Below are positions 17,847 to 26,170 of a stretch of 64,000 nucleotides of DNA, one piece after another. The stretch lies in NCBI GenBank assembly GCA_963729215.1, contig CAVSND010000006.1, positions 248,001 through 312,000 of the forward strand, given 5' to 3'. Positions within the stretch are counted from its first letter, which is position 1, and each line of letters begins with the position of its first letter. A program made the translations under genes and the position numbers. The notes under the pieces were generated by a model, which was not told where the DNA came from, made no database searches, and saw only the letters and a program-made list of their open reading frames with translations. This stretch comes from CAVQJU01 sp963729215 (lineage in GTDB: Bacteria > Acidobacteriota > Vicinamibacteria > Vicinamibacterales > CAVVIG01).

Positions 17847-18530
17847 ATGACCAAGAGAATCCTGATCATCGAAGACGACAAGGCGATCGCACGGCTGCTG
17901 CGCGACAACCTGGAGTACGAAGGATTTCTGGTCGAGACCTGCGAGAACGGGCGTCACGCGCTCGCGTCGGTGAAGCGCTTCACCCCGGACCTCCTGCTGC
18001 TGGACATCATGCTGCCGCATGGGGTCGATGGATTCGACATCTGCCGGAGCCTGAACGAGAGTCCGAACCGGATTCCCGTGATCATCCTGTCGGCGCGCGG
18101 CCAGAAGGAGGATCGCATCCGCGGCCTGACGCTCGGAGCCGACGACTACGTCACGAAACCGTTCGCGCTCGACGAGCTGCTGGCGCGCGTCCATGCCGTG
18201 CTGCGCCGGACGAAGCCGCGGATCGACCGGTTGACGCTGGGAGAGACCGTCATCGACTTCAGGCGCCTTCGCGCCCACTGCGGGGCCAAACGCGTCGAGC
18301 TGACCGATCGGGAGTTCGAGATCCTGCGATGCCTCGCGGAACGGGCCGGCAGCGTCGTCACGCGCGACGAGCTGCTCCACCTGGTGTGGGGTTACTCCGA
18401 CGCGCCGCTGACGCGTACGGTCGACAACTTCATCTTCCGGCTGCGCCACAAGCTGGAACCAGACCCCCGCCATCCGACCTACATCCGAAAAGCGTACGGG
18501 GACGGCTACCGGCTTATCACAAGCGAGTAG
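17847..18530 (+). CDS. OmpR/PhoB-type response regulator
   Basis: 227 residues. The receiver domain has the acidic pair E-D-D, phosphoacceptor aspartate in L-L-L-L-D-I-M-L-P, and the switch residues I-L-S-A-R and D-D-Y-V-T-K-P-F. The C-terminal winged helix has R-V-E-L-T-D-R-E-F-E-I-L-R-C-L, then T-R-T-V-D-N-F-I-F-R-L-R-H-K-L-E and G-D-G-Y-R-L. It is the third gene of the binding protein-kinase-regulator operon, and a repeat element begins just after its stop. Target genes are unknown. Confidence 0.94.
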   Translation: MTKRILIIEDDKAIARLLRDNLEYEGFLVETCENGRHALASVKRFTPDLLLLDIMLPHGVDGFDICRSLNESPNRIPVIILSARGQKEDRIRGLTLGADDYVTKPFALDELLARVHAVLRRTKPRIDRLTLGETVIDFRRLRAHCGAKRVELTDREFEILRCLAERAGSVVTRDELLHLVWGYSDAPLTRTVDNFIFRLRHKLEPDPRHPTYIRKAYGDGYRLITSE

Positions 18531-18535
18531 CTATC

Positions 18536-18592
18536 TCCGTTTTCCGTTCTCCGTTTTCCGTTCTCCGTTCTACGTTTTACGTTTTCCGTTCA
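18536..18592. repeat. interspersed repeat family B (T-T-T-T-C-C-G-T-T-C-T-C-C-G type)
   Basis: About eight tandem variants of C-C-G-T-T-T-T / C-C-G-T-T-C-T / A-C-G-T-T-T-T start six bases after the response regulator stop. The same words recur at 47377-47490. It is pyrimidine-biased and strikingly AT-richer than the genes around it. Confidence 0.8.
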
Positions 18593-18616
18593 CGGCGGGT
18601 GTGTTTCATCGCCCTG

Positions 18617-21514
18617 CTAGGGTTCCTGCGTCACCTTGAACGTCTGAGCGCCCACGGTCAGCGTGCCGAACCGAAATGCGCCCGTGTTGTTGGTCAGGGC
18701 TCGCATCGCAAGTGTGGCCGTCCCTGTTTTCGTGACGCTGGGAAGCCCGGCCGACGAGTCCGACGTGGGTTGAGCCCCATCCACGACTGGTCAACCGACG
18801 CTGTCCACGTGCAGGTCGAATCGGACGGCGTCACCGTGAGCTGCCAGTTGGATTGGTTGTGGCCCGACCACAACGAGGGCTTGGTCACCGTCAGCGAACT
18901 GCACGTGTTTGGAGATCCCGCGACCGTGACAGACACGTTATCGAATGTGGACGTAGTCAGGACGCCGGGTGCAACACTGACCACCGCCATGCCTATATAA
19001 GCGGGGCCTCCGAAACCAGCCTGGGTCGTTCCGACGGGCGTCCATTGGACACCATCAGCGGATGAATAGCCGGTCACGGTGGATCCGGCACGAACCAGCT
19101 TGAGCCACGCCGGCGTCGGTTGGACGGCGCCCGACAAGTATGACGTTTGCCCGGACGCGGCCGTTCTCGTCATGAATTCGATTTGGCCGGTCGGCCTGAG
19201 ATCGAGGATGACATGCGGCGACCCTGCCGTGAGCGACGCGCGAAGCATGATCCCGCCCTTGGCATAGTGCTGGTGTTTTGCACGCTCGTGACTCGCACGA
19301 CATGCGCCGCTGTGCCAGGGGCTGGTGACATAGTGGAAGGCATCCGCGGCGCCCCAGATGTTGGCGCCCGACCCACGAACCGTGAAGAGTCCCGAGGAAG
19401 CCGTTGCACTGCCCGCCGGGTTGACCGCGCCGATGTCCTGTTGCTGCCACGGAGCCGGCAGTGCCGGCGGCGGCGAAGCGACACCGGAAACGGAAACATG
19501 GTCGAAGACCGCGGTGGCCCAGACGGCATGCTGCGCGCTTTGCACGGCAGCGCCGATGTAGGCGGTGGTGCCCATGGGAACCGTCGTGGTCCCCACCAGC
19601 GTCCAGGTGATTCCGTCGGGCGACAGGTACGAACTGAAGACGTTACCGAACGCGGGTGAGCTTCATCCAATCTGGCAGGTTCTGATCCGCAGCCGCGACG
19701 AACCGGCGGTTCGCGCCCACTGTATCCTTGACCCAGAATTCGCCGCCTTCTTTGATCGAGCCTGCCGACCCCGACGGTCTACCCAGCAACGCGACGTATT
19801 TATTTCGCAGTGGGCGCCAGCGTTTCGCGGATCATCAGGCCGGCGCGGTTGTCCCAGAAATTTCGCAGGCTCGTGAGCCGCGCGATGATTTGACCGTCGC
19901 CGGCGAGCGGCTGATACGCGTAATAGAGGGCGTCGCTGCCGGTCCAGGCATCCTGGCCGGCGCCGTTCAGCGTAAAAGAGTCTGGTCCTGCGAGCGCCAC
20001 GAACCCGGGTCTCCCGGTGTCGCCGATGTCCTGGCTCGCAAAGGGCACGGGGAGAATCGGCCTGATCGGCGTCGTGTCCGCAAACGCGTTGGTGATGAAC
20101 CGCGCCAGCACGTTCCGGGTGATCTGCTGGATCTGCGGCACCGTCGACGACCACCCGATGGATCCGATGGACACCACGGTCGCCCCGGACGCGGCCCGAT
20201 ACATGGTCATGTCCGCGATAGTTGGCAGCCCTTCGCGTCAACGGGCGAGTGGGCCATCCGCTGCGTGTTGGCGGGGGACGTGGGTCCCACCATCGAGTCC
20301 ACTTCATAGCCCAGGAACGCGGTGCCGTCGGGATTCTTCAGGCAGTCTCCATTTTTCAATCCGGTGCCGGTGAACACCCAGTGCGACGCGTCCTCGACAC
20401 AGAACGGCGGCCGCGCCTGGGTGACGAACCTGACGCCGGTCATGAGATCTTCCGGGCGATTCACGGGCGCTATTCGGAACTGATTTGTCTTCAGGTAGTC
20501 AGGCGTGATGGGATCGTTCTGCCAGAACTCCTTGTAGCCCACCTGCACGCGGCCGGGCTGGTTCGTGGCGACGCTCGGCTCAAACCGCACCTGCCAGTAC
20601 GACGTATTCCCCGAGAAGAAACCGATGTTGATTCCGGCGTCCCGCGCATTCTCCACGTTGTCGCGCATCTTCCACGACCAGACTCGTCGTGACCGACGGA
20701 CAGGAAGGCCTTGTGGTTGGAGAGGAGGTTCGGCGACGCGTCAAGGTCGATGCTCGTGGCGTAGGACACGTCGTAGCCTTCCTTCTCGAGCCACTGCAGC
20801 ATGCTGAGCTCCCACCCCACGTAGCTGCCGTTGAAGAGCTGACTGACGCCGGCGCTGTCGTCGCCAAGATAAGGCCTGTCGAACGACACCTTCATCGCCT
20901 TGTTCGCCGTGTCGGAGGGATTGGCGAGCGTCCCGTAGAGTGATTTGCCGCCCCACCGGTTGTACGCCTGATACGTGGACACCGCCTGCTGCATCAGCAA
21001 ATCAGTGAACCGCCCATCGTCCCGAACGGTGAACGTGATGTACGACTGCGTCTTCGTCACGCCCGCGGTCAGCTTCACGATGTAGATGCCGCTCATCCAG
21101 TTCGTCGGATCGGACGAAGTGGGAATGGTGAGCACGTAGGGATCGAACCAGTTGCACTCGATGAGTCCGGTGGCGGGATCCATCGGGCACGCAGGCTGAC
21201 TCGTCGAGTTGCGATTGATGGTTGCCATCATCCGCCGGGCGCCGAGGCCCTGGTAATAACCCAGACGATAGATATCCATCGTGTAGGTCGGCTCGGCGGT
21301 CTTGACGAAGAGTCTGATCTGTCCGCCGCGGTTGACGGACGTGAGCGACGCATAGCCTTCGATGATGCTGGACAGGTTGCCGGGAATATCCAGCTTCCAA
21401 TCCGCGGCGCCCGGTTTGGCGTTTTCGATCTGAATGGAGTTCGCAGCTGGGATCGCCGTCGCGGACCGGAGAATCAGGACGACGCACACACACGCCGATG
21501 GCCAGCTGCTTCAT
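18617..21514 (-). pseudogene. exported N,N-dimethylformamidase beta-subunit-like protein, several frameshifts
   Basis: Joining frames gives one long exported protein. The start is M-K-Q-L-A-I-G-V (ATG 21514) with a frame change in a G-T-G-T-G-T run, or GTG 21489. Next comes G-G-Q-I-R-L-F-V-K-T, Y-R-L-G-Y-Y-Q-G-L-G-A-R and S-V-G-H-D-E, then a shift near 20681 to W-S-W-K-M-R-D-N-V-E-N-A-R. Further shifts lie near 20228, 19795 (AAAT doubled), 19653, 19300 and 18770. The C-terminal part has laminin-G-like repeats (D-G-I-T-W-T, D-G-V-Q-W-T-P) and a BACON-like end. The domain order fits the DUF6605/N,N-dimethylformamidase beta family. Function of exported members is unknown. Confidence 0.72.
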
Positions 21515-21634
21515 TACAGAAGTCCCACCGCCAGCGGGTGCGGAATACAGCTCTGCAGCAGCTATGAACAGCAGTGAACTGTCGCGCGGCAGAGATGGGC
21601 GTGGGAACCGGCTGAGGTCACGCCGAGGCGGTCG

Positions 21635-21985
21635 CTAGCTTTTCTTCGTCTTCTTGGTGGCCGGCGCGATCTTCGACACGGTCACCGATGTGCCCTCCAT
21701 GTCGCCCGTCAGCACGACCGTCTTGCCTCCGTTCGCGGCAAGATCTTTTTCGTCCTGGTTTGTGATCGTGTACGTCTTGCCCGCCGAAACGAATACATAC
21801 TTCCCGCCGTTCTTGATACAGCCGGCTGTACACTCCGCATCCGTTCCGGGGTGCTGAGCCTTCATCTTCGCGTGAGAGGCGCCGCATCCGCTGTCGCTGA
21901 TCGTTCCCGTCCACGTACCAGTGGACGCAAACGCTCCGGGCACACCGAACAGCACCATCCCCGCAGCAACCATGAAGCGTTTCAT
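21635..21985 (-). CDS. small exported protein, DUF5818-like
   Basis: 116 residues from ATG 21985. A signal peptide ends A-F-A-S, then T-G-T-W-T-G-T-I-S-D-S-G-C-G-A-S-H. Cysteine-containing motifs S-D-S-G-C-G, D-A-E-C-T-A-G-C-I-K and a V-S-A-G-K-T-Y-T-I-T-N strand fit the DUF5818-type family of small exported acidobacterial proteins, probably a beta-barrel of OB type. The three cysteines may form a disulfide. The tail is lysine-rich (A-T-K-K-T-K-K-S). Function unknown. Confidence 0.75.
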   Translation of the reverse strand: MKRFMVAAGMVLFGVPGAFASTGTWTGTISDSGCGASHAKMKAQHPGTDAECTAGCIKNGGKYVFVSAGKTYTITNQDEKDLAANGGKTVVLTGDMEGTSVTVSKIAPATKKTKKS

Positions 21986-21999
21986 AGAGTCCCCTCCGC

Positions 22000-22155
22000 T
22001 CACACCGAACGCCTGCTGCCAACCAGGAGCCACAGGACGAGGAGGATCAGGAGCAGGCCGCCAACTCCCCCGCCGACCATCGGACCGCCGTAGTAGTAGC
22101 CACCACCGCCGCCGAGCAGGAGCAGAATGACGAGAATCAGGAGGACAGCATTCAT
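22000..22155 (-). CDS. 51-residue Gly-rich membrane protein, DUF3309-like
   Basis: The ATG at 22155 opens M-N-A-V-L-L-I-L-V-I-L-L-L-L, then a Gly/Tyr-rich turn (G-G-G-G-G-Y-Y-Y-G-G) and a second hydrophobic helix G-L-L-L-I-L-L-V-L-W-L-L-V-G. The length and two-helix, glycine-rich hinge pattern match DUF3309 proteins. It lies 15 bases upstream of the DUF5818-like gene on the same strand and is probably co-transcribed. Function unknown. Confidence 0.75.
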   Translation of the reverse strand: MNAVLLILVILLLLGGGGGYYYGGPMVGGGVGGLLLILLVLWLLVGSRRSV

Positions 22156-22208
22156 ACCTACAGCGTAGCGCTGTGAATAGAGTGGGGCTGTCCCGAAGCG
22201 GACAGGAC

Positions 22209-22328
22209 GAGAACGCGGAGACGAGAACACGCAGACGATATCAACGCAGAGATCGCAGAGATCGCGGAGGTACTTAGCTCTGCGTTCTCCGCGATCTCTG
22301 CGTTAAAAGCCGTCTCTGCGTTCTCTTA
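22209..22328. repeat. interspersed repeat family A, complete
   Basis: The left arm starts A-A-C-G-C-A-G-A-G-A-T-C-G-C at 22243; the right arm ends G-C-G-A-T-C-T-C-T-G-C-G-T-T at 22304. At least 14 bases pair perfectly and more pair outside. The stop codon (22326-22328) of the gene at 22326 lies at its right edge. Confidence 0.86.
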
Positions 22329-23495
22329 CCGGCACACCGGAGGGGTCTTTAGTAGTCCCTGATAGAAAGGACTCAGCGAGCTCAGCAGCCGGGTGCGCTC
22401 CTTCTCTGGCCGATGAGCCACGAGCCGGTCGGCGATCGGCTGGAGAAAACGGCCGTACCTGGCCAGCATCGCGCGGTCGTTCGTTTCAAGAGCATGCCCG
22501 ACCTCTCGCTCGGTCGTCGCGGTAATCAGTTCGATCCGTCCGACGAAGACGCGGGCGACGCTGGACGGCCGGGGTGTGATCGTCAGCGGAAGGATGCCGT
22601 CCACCGCGCCGCGCTGAGCGATGTAGAACAGTCGCGAGCCTTCCTCGAACCACGAATCGCGCCACGTCTCGATCATCGCCTTGGCTTCCTTCGGGTACAG
22701 GCCGTGGCCGACCAGTGCCTGTTCGAGCTCGGCGAGCGGCGCCACGGATTCGCCGTCGAGCGCCGGCTGATCGAATTCCACCCGGCTGCCGCCGACGTGA
22801 CGCACCTGATACGCCATCGTCCCGCCGCGATTCTCGAACAGCACGACGTCGCCGATCGCGCCTCCACTCGCGCTGCGCACGACGACGCGGCCGTCACTGG
22901 CGACGCTGGCTGAAACGGGCGGCTCGAATCCGCCGACGCCGCGATAGAACAAAAACTTCTCGCGAGCCGAACCCACCTGGAGCTGCGGCGCCTCCGTCTG
23001 CCGGGCGGCGTAGTAGTGGCTGCGCGTCGCGTCGTTGGGAAGTGCCGCATCGACGCCGGGAGAAACCTTGACACCCGTCCACGTGATCCGGCCCTCGGCG
23101 TCCGCACGCTTCAGCGTCGAGTCCTGGACGATCGCGGGCGTCACGGACGCGTGCGGAAACCATTCGGTCACGACCCCTTGCCTGAACCGGGCCGTCACGT
23201 TCACGGTCGTTTCCGTCGGTGAGTAGAAGTACAGGACCGGCGTTTCCATCCGGATCTTGCCCGGCAGGCTGAACTTGACGTTGAAACCGACATGTTCAAC
23301 GAAGCACGGCAGGTCCGGAGGGCCGGCGAGTGGGAGCCATTCGAGAGCCTCCCCATCCGGGCCGGCAACGGAAGTGAATGTGCCCCACTCGTGCACAACC
23401 AGGGTCTCGTGCCCGCCAGGCGTGACCGGCGCCTGGGCGGAGCCCGAGGTGCCGACAGCCAGAACGATCGCAATTGCCGCAAGGCGATGTGTCAT
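22326..23495 (-). CDS. exported conserved acidobacterial protein of unknown function
   Basis: 389 residues from ATG 23495, preceded by G-G-A-G-G. A signal peptide ends near G-S-A-Q-A. The mature protein starts H-E-T-L-V-V-H-E-W-G-T-F-T-S-V-A, a motif seen in several exported acidobacterial and planctomycete hypotheticals. It then looks all-beta (V-L-Y-F-Y-S-P-T-E-T-T-V, K-F-L-F-Y-R-G-V-G-G-F) with a helical C-terminus. No catalytic motif is evident. The stop lies inside a family A repeat. Confidence 0.7.
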   Translation of the reverse strand: MTHRLAAIAIVLAVGTSGSAQAPVTPGGHETLVVHEWGTFTSVAGPDGEALEWLPLAGPPDLPCFVEHVGFNVKFSLPGKIRMETPVLYFYSPTETTVNVTARFRQGVVTEWFPHASVTPAIVQDSTLKRADAEGRITWTGVKVSPGVDAALPNDATRSHYYAARQTEAPQLQVGSAREKFLFYRGVGGFEPPVSASVASDGRVVVRSASGGAIGDVVLFENRGGTMAYQVRHVGGSRVEFDQPALDGESVAPLAELEQALVGHGLYPKEAKAMIETWRDSWFEEGSRLFYIAQRGAVDGILPLTITPRPSSVARVFVGRIELITATTEREVGHALETNDRAMLARYGRFLQPIADRLVAHRPEKERTRLLSSLSPFYQGLLKTPPVCR

Positions 23496-23584
23496 ACGTC
23501 CTCCGTCAGATCCGCAGTCCTGAGAAGAGACGGCTGTGAAGGCGCAGGTGTTAACAGGCGGGCCCCGGTGGGCCGAAGTGGGCT

Positions 23585-24016
23585 TCAGTGAAGGACGGAA
23601 ACGGCGACCGCGCGGCGGCCGAATTTCACAGCCTCGCGACAATCGCGGATGTACAAGTCAATCCGGCGCCCACGGACGGCGGCTCCGGTGTCCCGCACCA
23701 CGTAGTCGCCGTCATATCGCGCGGTCAGTCCGGTCAGCCTGATTCTCGAGCCCAGAGGCAGAACCGCCGGGTCGGCTGCGACCATTCCTTCTGTCGGCGC
23801 CATGCCGGCAGCCGTCACCGTGCCCTTGCAATAGGCCGTGGCTCTGAATGACATCACGGGACTCGTGGCTACCGATGGTGCCGGGGCTGTCGGGGGAGCG
23901 GGCTTCGGGCGAACATTCCCGGCGCAAGCGTAGCTGCCGACGACGGTAGCTAATAGAATGCACCAGGACCGGAGTCCGATGCGGGGTCCCGACCGCCTGA
24001 CCGACCGCTTCACCAT
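23585..24016 (-). CDS. exported 3D-domain (MltA-like double-psi barrel) protein
   Basis: 143 residues from ATG 24016 with a hydrophobic N-terminus and a possible lipobox (S-Y-A-C). The 3D domain is clear: F-R-A-T-A-Y-C-K-G-T-V-T-A-A-G, V-A-A-D-P-A-V-L-P-L-G-S-R-I, V-R-D-T-G-A-A-V-R-G-R-R-I-D-L and the late R-A-V-A-V-S-V-L. The three conserved aspartates that name the fold are present. The fold occurs in lytic transglycosylase MltA and in cell-wall-active proteins such as YabE/YuiC, so a peptidoglycan role is likely. Confidence 0.85.
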   Translation of the reverse strand: MVKRSVRRSGPRIGLRSWCILLATVVGSYACAGNVRPKPAPPTAPAPSVATSPVMSFRATAYCKGTVTAAGMAPTEGMVAADPAVLPLGSRIRLTGLTARYDGDYVVRDTGAAVRGRRIDLYIRDCREAVKFGRRAVAVSVLH

Positions 24017-24082
24017 GTCCCACGCCTCTCGCAAAACGCTCGCCAGACGTATACTGAAGCACTCTTACTGACTGGCTGATCC

Positions 24083-24562
24083 ATGGCTTTGCTTGTCTGG
24101 CTTGAATCGCTTCCGCTCGCGATCTGGGTGCATGAGTCCCCCTCGGTGTGGGCTCAGCCAACCGTGCTGACCCTCCACACGATGGGAATGGGGGTGCTCG
24201 TCGGCGCCAGCTGGGTGCTCGACCTGCGCCTGCTCGGCATCAGCCGGAACATCCCGCTGTCCAGCTTCGGCTGGGTCTTCCGCGCGGTCATGGTCGGCCT
24301 GGTCGTCAATCTTGTCACCGGCATCCTGCTTTTCGCAGGGCGCGCGACCTTGTGGGGGACCGCGATCCCGTTTCTCATCAAGATGCTCCTGGTCGTCGCC
24401 AGCGCCGCCACGTTGATGCCGCTCCGCTCCTACGTCTTGAACAGCGACCCGAACCAGCGCGAGGTCAGCGGCCGCGCCCGCCTCCTGGCGATTGCCTCCA
24501 TCGTCACCTGGTCCGGCGCCATCACCGCGGGCCGCCTGCTCGCCTACCTGGTGGCGGGCTGA
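24083..24562 (+). CDS. four-helix membrane protein, type A (paralogue of 1565)
   Basis: 159 residues with four hydrophobic segments. P-L-A-I-W-V-H-E-S-P-S-V-W parallels G-I-W-V-R-E-S-G-S-V-W in the type A protein at 1565. The in-membrane histidine motif is L-T-L-H-T-M-G-M-G, and the end is I-T-A-G-R-L-L-A-Y-L as in the other copy (L-T-A-G-R-L-T-A-Y-L). It shares an overlapping T-G-A-T-G with the next gene, so the two are coupled. Function unknown. Confidence 0.75.
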   Translation: MALLVWLESLPLAIWVHESPSVWAQPTVLTLHTMGMGVLVGASWVLDLRLLGISRNIPLSSFGWVFRAVMVGLVVNLVTGILLFAGRATLWGTAIPFLIKMLLVVASAATLMPLRSYVLNSDPNQREVSGRARLLAIASIVTWSGAITAGRLLAYLVAG

Positions 24563-25536
24563 TGCCTTCCATCACCAGCTTCAACATCGCGCACCTGCAT
24601 CTACTGTTGAACCACGTGCCCACGGTCGGCGCGGTCGTCGCGCTGGGCCTTCTAATCGTGGCCTTCGTGCGGCGCGACGAGCCGCTCAAGCTTGCGGGAC
24701 TGGAAGTCCTCTTCGCGATCGCGCTCCTGACGCTTCCGGTCTACATGAGCGGCGTCGCCGCGCATCAGAAGCTCAAGAACCAGCCGGGAATTTCAGACGA
24801 AGCCATGAGGGTCCACCAGGACGCGGCGCTCGACGGCTTCGCGGTGACCGAATTTGCCGGCTTCGTGGCATGGATCGCGCTGTGGCAGTCCAGGCGCCGG
24901 GGCCGCGCGACGCCCGGACTCGTACCCGCCGCGACGGTGCTGGCCATCCTGGCGCTCGTGATCATGGGTCGCGCCGCGACGCTCGGGGGCGATATCCGTC
25001 ATCCCGAGATCCGCGCCGATGTCTCGGCTGCCTCCGAGCCCGCCGGCAACCCGGAGCGATTCGTGGCGTCGAAGATCAGCGTGATCATGGTGAACAGCCC
25101 GTGGGCCTGGCCCGCGTCCGAGACCATCCATTTTCTCGGCCTCTCCCTCTCGTTCGGCGTGCTGCTGGCCGTGAACCTGCGCATCCTCGGGGTGATGAAG
25201 CGCGTGCCGTTCACGGAGGTGCACCGGTTGCTGCCATGGGGCTTGCTGGGCTTCGGCGCGAACCTCGTCACCGGGATGCTGTTCTTCATCGGCCAGCCGA
25301 ATCAGTACATCGACAGCCCGCCGTTCTACTGGAAGATGGTTTTCCTGATGATCGCCGGGGCAAACTTTCTGTATCTGACGGTGTTCAGGAAGGCCTGGCC
25401 GCCAGTAAGTCAAGTAAGTAACGACGCGTGGGATGCGAGCGCTGCCGACAAGGCCATGGCCGTCGTGTCCCTCTTCTCGTGGCTCGCCGTGCTCTATGGG
25501 GGACGAATGCTTCCCTTCATCGGCCACGCCTTCTGA
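24562..25536 (+). CDS. fused membrane protein: DUF2231-like N-half plus type B C-half
   Basis: 324 residues, about eight hydrophobic segments. The N-half begins I-A-H-L-H-L-L-L-N-H-V-P-T-V-G, a histidine-rich first helix typical of DUF2231-like proteins. From about residue 165 (V-N-S-P-W-A-W-P-A-S-E-T-I-H-F-L-G) the protein matches the separate type B protein at 2082, down to the ending G-G-R-M-L-P-F-I-G-H-A-F. It thus looks like a fusion of a cluster-specific membrane domain with a type B subunit. It is translationally coupled to type A. Haem binding by the helix histidines is an untested guess. Confidence 0.75.
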   Translation: MPSITSFNIAHLHLLLNHVPTVGAVVALGLLIVAFVRRDEPLKLAGLEVLFAIALLTLPVYMSGVAAHQKLKNQPGISDEAMRVHQDAALDGFAVTEFAGFVAWIALWQSRRRGRATPGLVPAATVLAILALVIMGRAATLGGDIRHPEIRADVSAASEPAGNPERFVASKISVIMVNSPWAWPASETIHFLGLSLSFGVLLAVNLRILGVMKRVPFTEVHRLLPWGLLGFGANLVTGMLFFIGQPNQYIDSPPFYWKMVFLMIAGANFLYLTVFRKAWPPVSQVSNDAWDASAADKAMAVVSLFSWLAVLYGGRMLPFIGHAF

Positions 25537-25549
25537 CCGCGAAGACACC

Positions 25550-25636
25550 ATGGTGACACTCTCGGTCAGCGCGGCGGTCGTGGTCGTCCTCGTGATTATC
25601 GGCGCGGTTGGGTACATGCTCGATCGCAGCGCTTGA
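25550..25636 (+). CDS. 28-residue single-helix membrane peptide
   Basis: An ATG at 25550, 13 bases after the preceding stop, opens M-V-T-L-S-V-S-A-A-V-V-V-V-L-V-I-I-G and ends Y-M-L-D-R-S-A. The one hydrophobic helix and tight spacing to a membrane operon suggest a small subunit, but Shine-Dalgarno support is weak and no family is recognised. Confidence 0.4.
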   Translation: MVTLSVSAAVVVVLVIIGAVGYMLDRSA

Positions 25637-25718
25637 CCGCCCGGGCCGGCGCGATCTCCTTGCGGCCTGTGGCGGCATATTGCTAGGATCCGCCTGAAAT
25701 TACACGGAGTCAGCAACC

Positions 25719-26120
25719 ATGCCTACTCGAAGCGCTCGCCTGATCGTATTGTGCGGATTCCTGACGGCCGGCCTGATGGGTGTCGGACTGCAGGCCCATC
25801 ATGCGGTGGCGGGTGTGTACGACCTGAATAAAGAGGTGGTCCTCGAGGGCCGGCTCAAGAAGTTGAACTTTACGAATCCGCACGCGAGCATCGAGCTCAC
25901 TGTTCCGAACAAGGACGGCACGTTCACGGATTGGGTGCTGACCACCGCCTCCATCACGACGCTGACCCGGGAGGGAATCAACAAGACCTCCATGAAGCCT
26001 GGCGAGATCCTCAAGGTGACGATCCTTCCGGCGAGGAACGGGAACCCCGCGGGATTCATCAGGAATCTCCAGCTCGGCGACCGCGACATCAGGCTCTTCT
26101 TCGGCGACAGCCGCGACTGA
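25719..26120 (+). CDS. exported DUF6152 family protein
   Basis: 133 residues. A signal peptide is followed by the family motif Q-A-H-H-A-V-A-G-V-Y-D, then L-K-K-L-N-F-T-N-P-H-A-S-I-E-L, the second hallmark (N-P-H). DUF6152 proteins are small exported beta-rich proteins, frequent in Acidobacteriota and usually beside secreted hypotheticals; their role is unknown. The conserved H-H and N-P-H histidines could bind a metal. It heads a run with the two-part secreted protein at 26171 and 27185. A paralogue lies at 43038 with related neighbours. Confidence 0.8.
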   Translation: MPTRSARLIVLCGFLTAGLMGVGLQAHHAVAGVYDLNKEVVLEGRLKKLNFTNPHASIELTVPNKDGTFTDWVLTTASITTLTREGINKTSMKPGEILKVTILPARNGNPAGFIRNLQLGDRDIRLFFGDSRD

Positions 26121-26170
26121 CGGAATACCCTCGGAGTTGGCCATGGTTGATCGACGATCTCTCGCGATAG

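Noticed and set aside
18536..18592. Tandem repeat as a replication origin or phage attachment site
   Set aside because: No dnaA boxes, integrase or tRNA gene nearby; the same words recur at 47377 as an interspersed element.
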